Positions 35,501 to 44,752 of a stretch of 64,000 bases of DNA are shown here, one piece after another. The translations under genes were made by a program, and so were the position numbers. The notes under the pieces were generated by a model. The model had not been told where the DNA came from and searched no databases. It saw nothing but the letters and a program-made list of their open reading frames with translations. Positions within the stretch are counted from its first letter, which is position 1. The number at the start of each line of letters is the position of its first letter. The DNA is from Parapedobacter indicus (GTDB lineage Bacteria; Bacteroidota; Bacteroidia; Sphingobacteriales; Sphingobacteriaceae): assembly GCF_900113765.1 (NCBI RefSeq), contig NZ_FOQO01000012.1:124001-188000 (forward strand), read 5' to 3'.

Positions 35501-36514
35501 ATGAAGTGGATACTGCTGGTCATTTTTGCCGGATTTTCGAACGGTTCTTTTGCGCTTCCGATTAAGTTTACCACCAAATGGAACTGGGAGAATACATGGG
35601 GTATGTTCATTTTTTGGGGGTTCGTCGTGCTGCCGGTTTTACTGGGTTTTTTTACCGTTCCGGATCTGGCCGCTATATGCAAGGATGTCGGCACACAAAA
35701 ACTGTTGCGGATTTTTGGGTTCGGCTTTCTATGGGGAATTGGTTCGATATGCTTTGGCTTGGGTATCAAGCACGTGGGAATCGGATTGGCGTTCTCCATC
35801 AACATCGGGATCACCATTGCGATCGGTTCGCTTATGCCGTTGTTTCTAACCGAACTGTCTTCGGCAGAAACGAAAAGTATCGCGGCCGTCGCCGCCGGGG
35901 TCGTTACGATCGTTGTGGGGGTGGTGATAAGCGGCTATGCGGCACTCTTACGGGAGCGGGATCAGCAGCGCAACGATGCCTACGGCAGTACCGGGAGGCC
36001 TACCGCCGGTGTCTTCAGAATCGGGTTGCTGTTGTGCATCTGCGCGGGCGTGATGAGTCCGATGCTCCAGTTTGCCTTTATCCATGGAGATGCCATTATC
36101 CAAGCGGCCAACGCAAGGGGCGTAAGTGAGACGATCGCCTCAAACGCGGTGTGGGCGGTGGCGCTGGCCGGTGGTTTTCTGGCGAACAGCTGTTACGTGA
36201 TCAAGCTCCTTATCCAGCATGATTCGTGGCGTCTCTACCGCATGAAGGAATCGGGGCGCTATCATGGGCTGGCCCTGTTGATGGGACTCTTTTGGGTGAT
36301 AACCATCGCCTGCTATGGCATGGCCGTTTCCAATTTAGGAGTGCTGGGCTTGTCGGTGGGATGGGCTATTTTCAACTCGGTGGGTATCATAACGGCAAAT
36401 TTACTCGGACTGTTTACAAAAGAATGGCGTGGCGTAAGCAGGAAGACATATACGGTGTTTGGCATGGGGCTGGCAACGCTTGTACTGGGCACATGCCTAG
36501 TGGCCGCACTGTGA
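35501..36514 (+). CDS. RhaT-like sugar/proton symporter
   Basis: A 337-residue inner-membrane protein with about ten helices that resembles the L-rhamnose/H+ symporter RhaT: LLVIFAGFSNGSFALPIKFT at the start, GIGSICFGLGIKHVGIGLAFS in the middle and VGWAIFNSVGIITANLLGL near the end. It would carry a monosaccharide or similar small product from periplasm to cytosol. The gene is 15 bases after the phosphotriesterase-family gene. No rhamnose catabolic enzymes are nearby, so the substrate is open. Confidence 0.85.
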   Translation: MKWILLVIFAGFSNGSFALPIKFTTKWNWENTWGMFIFWGFVVLPVLLGFFTVPDLAAICKDVGTQKLLRIFGFGFLWGIGSICFGLGIKHVGIGLAFSINIGITIAIGSLMPLFLTELSSAETKSIAAVAAGVVTIVVGVVISGYAALLRERDQQRNDAYGSTGRPTAGVFRIGLLLCICAGVMSPMLQFAFIHGDAIIQAANARGVSETIASNAVWAVALAGGFLANSCYVIKLLIQHDSWRLYRMKESGRYHGLALLMGLFWVITIACYGMAVSNLGVLGLSVGWAIFNSVGIITANLLGLFTKEWRGVSRKTYTVFGMGLATLVLGTCLVAAL

Positions 36515-36599
36515 TCAAATACATCGGCGGTAATCGGCTTTTGGAAAAATTGTACTAAAAATGTAGCTATATGAAGTAGATAGACAAATGTTTGCAAAA

Positions 36600-36687
36600 A
36601 CCGGTAATGCGTCAACATTACCGGTCTGCTGTGCACGCTCAACGAAGTACGTTGAGCCTCATTTACCGAGTGTTGCGGACTCGGTAA
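36600..36687 (+). promoter_or_regulatory. Three consecutive perfect hairpins before susC
   Basis: Stem 1 pairs 36600-36609 (ACCGGTAATG) with 36616-36625. Stem 2 pairs 36637-36644 (GCTCAACG) with 36650-36657. Stem 3 pairs 36663-36671 (TTACCGAGT) with 36679-36687. All are perfect, of 10, 8 and 9 pairs, with loops of 6, 5 and 7 bases. CGGTAATGCG is repeated at 36602 and 36682. None is followed by a T-run, so this does not look like a simple terminator. A weak -7 box (AATGTTTG, 36587-36594) would start a transcript at the first hairpin. Confidence 0.7.
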
Positions 36688-36734
36688 TGCGGTGCCGTTT
36701 TAAGAGTTCTCAATCCCTAAAACTTTACTAAATT

Positions 36735-39700
36735 ATGAACAAAAAAGGACTTATCCCATTGTGGGGATGGAAAATTATGAAAGTGACAGTACACCAGTTT
36801 TTGTTGTTTGCGATTTTATATGGCGTGTCATACGCCCATGAAACGCGAGGACAAAGCGTGCTCGAAAAGAAAGTGTCCCTGGATGTGGAGCGTATGGAAT
36901 TCAAGTCGGTACTTTCGATGATTGAGGAGCAGGCCGACGTGCGGTTTATTTACAGTCCCAGTGTGATCGATATCTGGCAGAAAGTCGATGTGAAAGCTAC
37001 CAATAAAGTGCTCAACCTCGTATTGACCGAGCTGTTTAAGCCGCATTCCATTGTGTTTGCCGTTTCGGAGGATAAGATGATATCGTTGAAGCGGGCGGCA
37101 CCCAAGGTAGGCGAGGACGCATCTGCGGAAGTTCCCGGGGAGCTCCAGAACCGGGAAGTACGGGGCCGCGTAACCGATGAGACGGGAAACGGGCTTCAGG
37201 GGGTAAGCGTCGTAGTGAAAGGCACCCAACGAGGCGGGGTGACCCATGCCGACGGTAGTTTCGTGATAACGGTGCCCGCCGACAATCCGGTCCTGGTGTT
37301 TTCGTTTGTGGGATATCGTACGGCGGAAGTCTCGGTAGGCAGGGAAACGTCGATTGAGGTGTCCATGGAGCTGGATGCGCAAGCGTTGGAAGAATTGGTG
37401 GTGGTGGGCTATGGCACGCAGAAAAAGGTGAACCTGACAGGTGCCGTGGATGTCATTTCCGGCGAAAAGCTGGCTAACCGGCAGGCACCTACCGTTTCGC
37501 AGCTGTTGCAGGGCGCTTCGCCCGGCATGAACTTTAACATCGGTAACCAGGATGGCTTCCAGCCGGGTGCAACCATGGATATCTCCATCCGGGGTAGAGG
37601 ATCGTTAAACGGTGGCGCGCCTTATGTGCTGATCGACGGAATTCCGGGCGATCTAAATAACCTGAATCCGGCAGATATTGCGTCTATTTCCATCCTGAAA
37701 GATGCGGCCGCTTCCGCGATTTATGGAGCGCGGGCGCCGTACGGCGTGATCCTGGTGGTCACCAAGAGTGGCCAGAAAGAGGAGAAAATCAGCGTCACCT
37801 ATTCCGGCAATGTGTTTATTAATACGCCGCCGCCCTTGCCCAAAAGTCTCAACTCGTACACGTGGAGCAGAATACAGAACGAAGCCGGGTCCAACAGCGG
37901 TGGCCGGCCGATCAGCAACGCCACCATCGATCGGATTATCGCATACCAGAACGAAGACTGGGACTACCTCCGTGAATCCATGCCCAACTGGCCAGCAAAT
38001 GCGACGATATTCGGCGCGTTCCCGCTGGAAGACACCTGGGACCAGGCTAACCAGAATTATGCAAATAACGATTGGTGGGACTTGTACTACGGCCACAGCG
38101 TCAACCAGAAGCACGATATCAGCTTCAACGGGGGATCGAAATCGGCGTCTTATTATTTTTCGGCCGGATACATCGGGCAAAAAGGCGTGCTCAACTTCGG
38201 AAACGATGCGTTTAAGCGGCTCAATATCCTCGGAAAGGTTAATTTTAAAATTGCCGATTGGTGGGACTTTTCATGGGATGCCCGGTTAGCCAACAAGCTC
38301 CGCGAAAGGCCTAACATGACCAGCGAAGGCGACTATTCCTTCATGTTCCGCCATATTTCTCGATCCTATCCGTTTACGCCCATGTATGACGGATTTGGAA
38401 ATTATACCTTTGAATCGCACATTCCATCAATTACCACTGGGTCGGACAAAGCAAATGACCTAGATAGCTGGAATACCTTCCGGACCGAATTGCGGCCCGT
38501 GAAAGGCTGGAAGATATACGGCGATTTCAGCTACAATTTCCAGAAAATGTCGGAAGTAGGTGTGGAGCCCTACATCATGATTTCCAACCTCGATGGGTCA
38601 TTCAGCCCGAACGGGGTGAGTGTGCCGAACAGCATCGAGCGGATTCAGGCAGACACACGCTATTGGACTTCCAATGTGTATACTTCGTATGACCTGCAAC
38701 TGAATTCCCATCACTTCATGCTGATGGCAGGTATGCAGTTAGAGAAGGGGAATTTTCAGCAATTGCGGGGCTATAAAACCGATTTGATGGTGGAGGGCGT
38801 GCCTTCTTTCCAGACGGCTACCGGGCCGGCGCTGCTGTCGGAAGCACTGGCTCATAACGCTACCCAGGGCTACTTTTCGCGGTTTACCTACAATTATAAA
38901 GACCGCTACCTGTTGGAGTCGAACGCCCGCATAGACGGAACGTATGTTTTTAAGCACGGAAACCGGTGGGGCTTTTTCCCCTCCTTCTCCTTGGGATGGA
39001 ACGTCGACCGGGAGCCTTTCTGGCGTTCCTCCGACGGATTCAGTGCCCTGAAGGTGCGGGCCTCATGGGGCCAGCTGGGTAACCAAAACGTGAGCCCTTA
39101 CGGCGATCTTCCCCTCATACCGGTGCACACGACGCAGCTGAACTGGATCTTTGGATACGGAAACGGGCGGCCCACCGGTTACACGAGCGCGCCGGGAATC
39201 GTAAACAGAAACCTGACCTGGGAAACCGCCACCACCTCAAATCTGGGACTCAATATGGCTTTCCTGCGGAACCGACTGCTGGTGGATATCGATGTGTTTG
39301 AACGCAATACCGCCAATATGATTGGCCCGTCAGAAGCTAAACCGGGGGTGTTGGGGGCCAGCGCGCCGCGCTATAACAACTCAGCACTGCGTACCCGCGG
39401 ATGGGAACTGTCGGTCAACTGGAACGGGGCTATACAGGATGAATTTACGTATTCACTAGGGGTTAACGTATCGGACTACAAGTCGGTGGTTACCCGTTTT
39501 TTCAACCCGACCAAAACACTTTCGACCTGGAGCGAAGGACGGACAGTCGGCGAAATATGGGGGTTCACCGTGCATGATCTGTATCGGTCGCAGGAGCAGG
39601 TTGATGCGCACTTGCAAGAGGTGAACCTGTCCTATTTTGGCGGTACCTGGCGGCCGGGCGATGTGAAGTATGAAGATACCAACGGCGACGGGGTTGTAGG

Positions 39701-40334
39701 ACCGGGGAAATATACGGTAGACGACCATGGAGACATGTCGATTATCGGAAACAGCGAGCCACGTTTCCTGTACGCTTTCAATGGAACGGCAAAATATAAA
39801 GGGTTTGATTTCTCCATGTTCTGGAGAGGGGTTGGCAAGAAAGACATTTATTTCAGCAATTTCGCCAATATGTTCTGGGGCTTCAACAGCGGATGGTGGG
39901 AATCATCGCTTACCGAACGGCATCTTGATTATTTCCGGGATGCGCCCGGCGACAAGTATACAGGTCTGTACGAAGGGCAAGCCAACATCAATACGGGCGC
40001 ATACTGGCCACGCCCCTACCTGAACGGTACCGAAGAGGCCAAGAACAAGGCGCATGCGAATACCCGTTACTTGCAGTCGGCCCGTTTTCTCCGCCTTCAG
40101 AATGTACAACTGGGGTATACATTTTCAAATAAGCTTTTGTCACGTGTTAAATTGCAGAATGTCAGAGCCTATCTATCTGCAGAGAATCTAATCACCTTTA
40201 CCAGCATGCCACGCGGGATCGATCCGATATCGCCGTTGGGCTGGGGACCTTGGGAAGGTACCAATGGAACCACAGGCAGGCTTACATACGGCGCAGACCG
40301 TTCGTTTTCGGTTGGTTTAGTTATGACTTATTAA
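36735..40334 (+). CDS. SusC/RagA TonB-linked outer-membrane transporter with STN domain
   Basis: A 1199-residue TonB-dependent transporter. After the signal peptide come an STN signalling domain (SVLEKKVSLDVERMEFKSVL to about residue 115), a carboxypeptidase-D-like domain (VRGRVTDETGNGLQGVSVVV), the TonB-box/plug region LEELVVVGYGTQKKVNLTGAV, and a long beta-barrel ending in an aromatic FSVGLVMTY. The STN domain marks it as both importer and sensor for the FecR/ECF sigma pair at 31625-33222. A second in-frame ATG at 36777 would leave a cleaner signal peptide. The substrate is unknown. Confidence 0.95.
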   Translation: MNKKGLIPLWGWKIMKVTVHQFLLFAILYGVSYAHETRGQSVLEKKVSLDVERMEFKSVLSMIEEQADVRFIYSPSVIDIWQKVDVKATNKVLNLVLTELFKPHSIVFAVSEDKMISLKRAAPKVGEDASAEVPGELQNREVRGRVTDETGNGLQGVSVVVKGTQRGGVTHADGSFVITVPADNPVLVFSFVGYRTAEVSVGRETSIEVSMELDAQALEELVVVGYGTQKKVNLTGAVDVISGEKLANRQAPTVSQLLQGASPGMNFNIGNQDGFQPGATMDISIRGRGSLNGGAPYVLIDGIPGDLNNLNPADIASISILKDAAASAIYGARAPYGVILVVTKSGQKEEKISVTYSGNVFINTPPPLPKSLNSYTWSRIQNEAGSNSGGRPISNATIDRIIAYQNEDWDYLRESMPNWPANATIFGAFPLEDTWDQANQNYANNDWWDLYYGHSVNQKHDISFNGGSKSASYYFSAGYIGQKGVLNFGNDAFKRLNILGKVNFKIADWWDFSWDARLANKLRERPNMTSEGDYSFMFRHISRSYPFTPMYDGFGNYTFESHIPSITTGSDKANDLDSWNTFRTELRPVKGWKIYGDFSYNFQKMSEVGVEPYIMISNLDGSFSPNGVSVPNSIERIQADTRYWTSNVYTSYDLQLNSHHFMLMAGMQLEKGNFQQLRGYKTDLMVEGVPSFQTATGPALLSEALAHNATQGYFSRFTYNYKDRYLLESNARIDGTYVFKHGNRWGFFPSFSLGWNVDREPFWRSSDGFSALKVRASWGQLGNQNVSPYGDLPLIPVHTTQLNWIFGYGNGRPTGYTSAPGIVNRNLTWETATTSNLGLNMAFLRNRLLVDIDVFERNTANMIGPSEAKPGVLGASAPRYNNSALRTRGWELSVNWNGAIQDEFTYSLGVNVSDYKSVVTRFFNPTKTLSTWSEGRTVGEIWGFTVHDLYRSQEQVDAHLQEVNLSYFGGTWRPGDVKYEDTNGDGVVGPGKYTVDDHGDMSIIGNSEPRFLYAFNGTAKYKGFDFSMFWRGVGKKDIYFSNFANMFWGFNSGWWESSLTERHLDYFRDAPGDKYTGLYEGQANINTGAYWPRPYLNGTEEAKNKAHANTRYLQSARFLRLQNVQLGYTFSNKLLSRVKLQNVRAYLSAENLITFTSMPRGIDPISPLGWGPWEGTNGTTGRLTYGADRSFSVGLVMTY

Positions 40335-40344
40335 TAGAAGTGTT

Positions 40345-42054
40345 ATGAAAAGATATGTTGTGTATTTATTGTTTTTGATGTCCGTGCTCGGGTGGTCGTG
40401 TGAGCGTCTGATCGACCTTAAGCCGTTGGATCAGATCAGTGTGGACGATTACTGGAAAACTCCGGCCGACTTACAGAACTATGTGAAGCAATTTTATCAG
40501 AACTTTTCGCCTCAGACCCAGATGGTTGCCGAGCTGGCCGTGAATTCGGACGACATGGTGCATGGAAGTCCCAGTGCTATTCTGAACGGTCAGCGTACGG
40601 CCCGCACGGGTAGCTGGCAGGGCGAATGGGCGGCCATACGGCATATAAACATTTTCTTTGATAATTACGAGAAATGCGAAGCCGAATTCAGTGAGATCCG
40701 GCATACGGTGGGTGAAGCCCATTTCTTCAGGGCCTGGTACTATTTCGGACTGCTCAAGGAATACGGTGATATCCCCTGGTACACCTCAGAGATAGGTCTG
40801 GATGATGACCAGGCGTTGATGCGACCGCGCGATCCGCGGACGCAGGTAGCGGATAATATTCTGGCTGAGCTCGATAAAGCTATTGAATTTCTTGACACCC
40901 GGAGAAGTGTGGGAAATACGCGGATTTCAAAGGAGGCGGCCCTCGCGCTGAAAACCCGGGTTGCACTGTTTGAGGGAAGCTGGCAAAAGTACCATGCGAA
41001 TACACCCTTTGGAACCGCCGGTGCCGATCCGCAGCGCTACTTCCAGGCGTGTGTGTCGGCCGCAGAAGAATTGATGGGTGGAAATTACACCCGGGGTATT
41101 TATACAACGGGCAACCCCGACGACGATTACTACCGGCTATTCGGCCTTGATAACATGAACGATGTGGATGAGGTGCTCTTGTACCGGGCTTTCAATCGCA
41201 ACGAGGGAGCGGGCAACGCGGTACAGGGCTACATTACCTACGACATGAATCAGAAGGGGATTACCTGGGACCTCGTGTCTTCTTACCTGGGAAGGGATGG
41301 AAAGCCGTATGATTATCTTGAAGTGGGGCAGATTGAAAAGGGGAATGATTTTTTACTGACGATAGCTGCTGAATGCGATAGACGGCTCAAATCCACGATA
41401 TGGATCCCCGGCGACCTGATGGCTGCCGAGCTGGAGAAATATTTTGACCGGCCGACCATCGATGCAGGGGCGTTACAGCTCAATCCGACAGGCTTTTCGG
41501 TCAAAAAAACCGCAAATCCTTATTCGCCGGCCGCCGGCAGGCCGTGGTCCGTTCAGGCCGAAACGGGATTTATCATTTTGCGCTACGCGGAGGTACTGCT
41601 GAACTACGCAGAGGCCTATTACGAGCTTAATCAGGAGGTAGCCTACGAGGCCCTTAACCGCCTGCGGGAAAGAGCCGGAATGCCCGCTTTCGAGGTGCAC
41701 AGCCAGCAGCTGAACGAAAGCCCAGCAAACTACGGGTATGAGATCCCGGACGCGCTGTACGAGATCCGACGTGAGCGCCGGGTCGAAATGGCGCTGGAGG
41801 GGTATCGGGATGAAGATTACCGGCGGTGGGCCGCGCATGCGCTGTTCCGTGGCCAGCGTCCCAAAGGCTACCCCGTTAGCCGTGAGGAGTTCCCGGCTTA
41901 CAGCCGCCCGGTGGATAGCAATGGATTGATCGATTATTATGCGGATGAGCTTCCCGAGGGGTATCAATTCCAGCCAGGACGGGATTATCTGTCGTCCATT
42001 CCGCTGGATGAATTAACCCTTAACCCGAATCTGGTTCCTAATCCGGGCTGGTAG
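40345..42054 (+). CDS. SusD/RagB surface lipoprotein
   Basis: A 569-residue nutrient-binding lipoprotein that caps the SusC barrel encoded 10 bases upstream. The lipobox is LMSVLGWSCERL (cysteine at about residue 19), followed by LKPLDQISVDDYWKTPADL. The C-terminal part shows FIILRYAEVLLNYAEAYYEL and ALYEIRRERRVEMALEGYRD, both hallmarks of the family. Ligand specificity cannot be read from the sequence. Confidence 0.95.
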   Translation: MKRYVVYLLFLMSVLGWSCERLIDLKPLDQISVDDYWKTPADLQNYVKQFYQNFSPQTQMVAELAVNSDDMVHGSPSAILNGQRTARTGSWQGEWAAIRHINIFFDNYEKCEAEFSEIRHTVGEAHFFRAWYYFGLLKEYGDIPWYTSEIGLDDDQALMRPRDPRTQVADNILAELDKAIEFLDTRRSVGNTRISKEAALALKTRVALFEGSWQKYHANTPFGTAGADPQRYFQACVSAAEELMGGNYTRGIYTTGNPDDDYYRLFGLDNMNDVDEVLLYRAFNRNEGAGNAVQGYITYDMNQKGITWDLVSSYLGRDGKPYDYLEVGQIEKGNDFLLTIAAECDRRLKSTIWIPGDLMAAELEKYFDRPTIDAGALQLNPTGFSVKKTANPYSPAAGRPWSVQAETGFIILRYAEVLLNYAEAYYELNQEVAYEALNRLRERAGMPAFEVHSQQLNESPANYGYEIPDALYEIRRERRVEMALEGYRDEDYRRWAAHALFRGQRPKGYPVSREEFPAYSRPVDSNGLIDYYADELPEGYQFQPGRDYLSSIPLDELTLNPNLVPNPGW

Positions 42055-42097
42055 GAACGGGGAGCGGACAACGTTACACGATTGCAAACGTATTGAA

Positions 42098-44227
42098 ATG
42101 AAAAATTCAAGAAGAGATTTTATAAAACTGGCCTCGACCGGCGTTTTATCGCCCTACCTGGTCGACGATTTCGCAAAACTCCTAGCTATTGAAAGCGCTC
42201 CCCGATCGGGAACGAGACGCCAAGGACCGGCAGACAATTACCAGCGGTGGCTCTGGATCGAGCTGATAGGCTTTGATCATGTGGCAGCGGATTTTGGGGT
42301 GGGTAATTTTATTAAAAATACCGGCTTTGTACCCGAGGCAGTCTCGTTTTTATTTGCCTCGGCCGATTTCGTGCATAGCCATTCGGGCGTTGACAACGAG
42401 TGGGTTTTCCCCGACGAATTCTGTTCCTATGCTGCGAGACCGGCAAGCCCGGAGCGGAAGCGGCAACCCTGGACAAACCGCCAGTTGAAAGGTCTCATTG
42501 ATCAGCTCCATAAACATGGCGTGTCGGTATATTGCAGTTTCTTTGACTTTTTCGTTGATACGGAAGGGCCGGGGCGGTGGGCGTATCAGTATCGGGAAAT
42601 CCGTGAAACAAGTGTAAACGGCACGGTCTATCCGTACATTCACCCCCTCAAGCGGTTTAACGACGGGACGTTTTACGAGGACCTCTTTGTGAAACAGTTA
42701 AAGACGGTATTGGCCGATTATGGTTTTGATGGCCTCCATGGGGCAGATGGCTATACCAGCGGCAGGCGCCCGCTGAACGATGTGGACTATACCGATGATA
42801 TGATGGATCAGTTTGTGGCGCACAGCGATGTCAAATTGCCGGCGGAGTTTGGGAGCAAAATAGGGGATGATAAGGGCCTGTTGGCAGAAAGAGGCAAATG
42901 GGTGTGGGAGCATCGGCGCGAGGAATGGATTCGATTTCATGTTGATCGATGGTCGATCTTCTGGCAGAAGGTGATCGATGGCGTACACGGACAGCAGAAG
43001 AAAGTTGTATTCAACTCGGCTTGGACCCGGGATCCTTTTGAAGCCATTTACCGGTATGGCATCGATTATCGTCGCATCACAGACCTCGGTGTCGACGGGT
43101 TCATTGTGGAAGCAGTGGCCTCGGCGGTAGCCATGGAGCCTGAGCTGAGTGATGAGTATACCAAGTTTTACTACAATGCGTTGGCCATGATTTTGCTCAT
43201 CAAAGCGCATTGCCCAGAAGCGGTTCTGAGGCCGTTTACACAGATACACGACACCACAGAGCAGTACGATGCCCTGCGTCACATCCCGACCTTTGTGGAG
43301 CGGGAGATCTGCCAGGTGGCCAACCTCTACGTAGTTGATCGGGAAGGCAAGATGGGCAGGTGTTCTTCCGGCCCGATGTGCTGCCTCTCGGACAGTGTCG
43401 CAGCTCACGAATGGACGTGGTTGCGAAAGCGATGGGACCTGGGGTTCATGGACCAGCCCGAGGCGGTGGTGGGAGCTACCCTGGTGTGGTCGACCAGCGC
43501 GCTGGATAATCAACTGAGCGAATACATTGCACATAAAAGCTGGACGGTGCACAAGTGGCTGTATGAGTTGCTTTTAGCGGGCGCGCCGGTGGCCGCGGCG
43601 GTTCCCATTGAAGACCTGGACCGGGTGGACGGCCCTATTCTGGTGCTCAATCCCGGCCTGCTGCCGGGAGACGAACTTGAAAAGGTAACCGCTTACAAAA
43701 AGGGGGCAGCGTTTTTTATTGGTTCGACGGTTTCTTCGGTTTCACATGCGTCGGCGCTTACGTTCAGCGATCCGGTGAACCGGACAGTATCCTGCTCGGT
43801 GCTGAATACGTCGGTCGATCAGCAGGTGGCTGTCGATGACGTAAACGAGGTCATTCAATCGGCAACAACCTATGGATCGGATCCCGATTCGTGGACAAAA
43901 AGCCTGGCATTTGTGCCGGTTTCCCTTGGGTTTGTTAACACCTGTGCCAGAGTGATCCGTTCGGAGGCGAAAGGACCGTTGGTGGTTTCGGACCACAGTG
44001 ACAATATCAAGATTACCACCCTGGTTCTTTCAAACGGGCGTTGGCGGCTTCTTATCGGAAGTGATAGCTTTTATTATCAGACGCCAGCCATACAGATGCC
44101 CCGGACAATTGCGGCCATAGACGTCAGGTCTACCTTCCCGGGTGTGCCGGTGCGTTTCTCGGAAGATACGTTCCGCGTACGGATCCCGGGGCGGGGCATG
44201 GTGGTGCTGGATCTGGAAATGTCGTAA
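42098..44227 (+). CDS. Tat-exported putative glycoside-hydrolase-like protein
   Basis: A 709-residue protein with a twin-arginine signal (NSRRDFIKLASTGVLSPY). The body alternates strand and helix segments as in a TIM barrel: YGFDGLHGADGYTSGRRP, KKVVFNSAWTRDPFEAIYRYG and VDGFIVEAVASAVAM. Acidic residues fall at strand ends, where glycosidase catalytic residues usually lie. The last 200 residues look like beta-sandwich and Rossmann-like modules. I cannot assign a GH family. It is the last gene of the SusCD operon and probably degrades the imported ligand outside the cytoplasm. Confidence 0.6.
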   Translation: MKNSRRDFIKLASTGVLSPYLVDDFAKLLAIESAPRSGTRRQGPADNYQRWLWIELIGFDHVAADFGVGNFIKNTGFVPEAVSFLFASADFVHSHSGVDNEWVFPDEFCSYAARPASPERKRQPWTNRQLKGLIDQLHKHGVSVYCSFFDFFVDTEGPGRWAYQYREIRETSVNGTVYPYIHPLKRFNDGTFYEDLFVKQLKTVLADYGFDGLHGADGYTSGRRPLNDVDYTDDMMDQFVAHSDVKLPAEFGSKIGDDKGLLAERGKWVWEHRREEWIRFHVDRWSIFWQKVIDGVHGQQKKVVFNSAWTRDPFEAIYRYGIDYRRITDLGVDGFIVEAVASAVAMEPELSDEYTKFYYNALAMILLIKAHCPEAVLRPFTQIHDTTEQYDALRHIPTFVEREICQVANLYVVDREGKMGRCSSGPMCCLSDSVAAHEWTWLRKRWDLGFMDQPEAVVGATLVWSTSALDNQLSEYIAHKSWTVHKWLYELLLAGAPVAAAVPIEDLDRVDGPILVLNPGLLPGDELEKVTAYKKGAAFFIGSTVSSVSHASALTFSDPVNRTVSCSVLNTSVDQQVAVDDVNEVIQSATTYGSDPDSWTKSLAFVPVSLGFVNTCARVIRSEAKGPLVVSDHSDNIKITTLVLSNGRWRLLIGSDSFYYQTPAIQMPRTIAAIDVRSTFPGVPVRFSEDTFRVRIPGRGMVVLDLEMS

Positions 44228-44281
44228 GCACGAAGCTTTAAACCGTGGATAATCGGAAAAGGCCAGCACTTTTCAATTTTT

Positions 44282-44313
44282 TTTGCAGGTAATAGCAAAT
44301 AAACGTATATTCG
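44282..44313 (+). promoter_or_regulatory. Promoter of a candidate small RNA
   Basis: TTTG at 44282-44285, a 20-base spacer and TATATTCG at 44306-44313 (one base off TAnnTTTG). It lies in the 525-base space after the barrel-like gene and points at a short unit that ends in a strong terminator, with no ORF in between. Confidence 0.6.
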
Positions 44314-44319
44314 CAGTAG

Positions 44320-44386
44320 GTTTAGGTTGATAGCCCCTAACCCCATTGGGGCGGACCCGTTACCTATAAGGTAACGGGTTTTTTTT
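44320..44386 (+). ncRNA. Candidate small RNA of about 67 nt
   Basis: A transcript from the promoter at 44282-44313 would start near 44320 and stop at the T-run ending at 44386. It contains a short hairpin CCCCATTGGGG (44341-44351) and then the 10-pair terminator stem. No start codon with a useful frame is present. The downstream half doubles as the terminator of the SusCD operon. It could instead be only a terminator with a chance promoter. Confidence 0.4.
44355..44386 (+). terminator. Strong intrinsic terminator
   Basis: ACCCGTTACC (44355-44364) pairs perfectly with 44370-44379 across a five-base loop, and a run of eight T (44379-44386) follows. It ends transcription of the SusCD operon and of the candidate small RNA, and separates them from the iron locus. 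Confidence 0.9.
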
Positions 44387-44486
44387 GTCCCTACCTTTCT
44401 GCTGTCCTGTTGTCCATTGGAACTCGCCGAACGGGATGATATTTTTAAGGATTTTCGAGGTAGCTCAACGTTTTTAAAATAATCCA

Positions 44487-44515
44487 TTGGATTATCGACG
44501 GATTTGTTACTTTTG
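44487..44515 (+). promoter_or_regulatory. Promoter of the XusABC-like locus
   Basis: TTG at 44487-44489, an 18-base spacer and TACTTTTG at 44508-44515 give a start near 44521, leaving a leader of about 230 bases before the receptor gene at 44753. Confidence 0.6.
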
Positions 44516-44520
44516 TCGAT

Positions 44521-44656
44521 GGTTATTTATATGTAATCTAAATAACCATAAGGGCAGAGGTTAATACGCTCAAGGTAACAGACAGATTTTTTGAAAAATG
44601 ATAGGACATAACTAACGAAAAAACCGCGCCGGAGACGGTAATCTCCGTAGCGCGGT
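44521..44656 (+). promoter_or_regulatory. Structured leader of the receptor gene
   Basis: A palindrome GGTTATTTA/TAAATAACC (44521-44529 and 44539-44547) lies exactly at the predicted start site and could be an operator, for instance for a metal-dependent repressor. Further down, ACCGCGC plus CGGAGA (44623-44635) pair with TCTCCG and GCGCGGT (44642-44656), a 13-pair stem with a two-base bulge. No T-run follows on this strand, but the reverse strand has six T, so it could also stop antisense transcripts. The remaining 44657-44752 shows nothing further. Confidence 0.55.
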
Positions 44657-44752
44657 CTATGCGTTTACATTCAGCGGTAACTGACTGTAAATACACGCGG
44701 CCATCAACTTTAGCAGGTACAACGGCCGGCTTTCAACAGAATAGTAAAAGCA

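Noticed and set aside
36600..36687. Triple hairpin as a CRISPR-like or integron-like array
   Set aside because: Only three stems, different in sequence, with no regular spacers and no cas or integrase genes nearby.
44623..44656. GC-rich stem as a forward terminator before the iron receptor gene
   Set aside because: No T-run follows on the forward strand and the promoter lies upstream of it, so termination there would silence the receptor gene.
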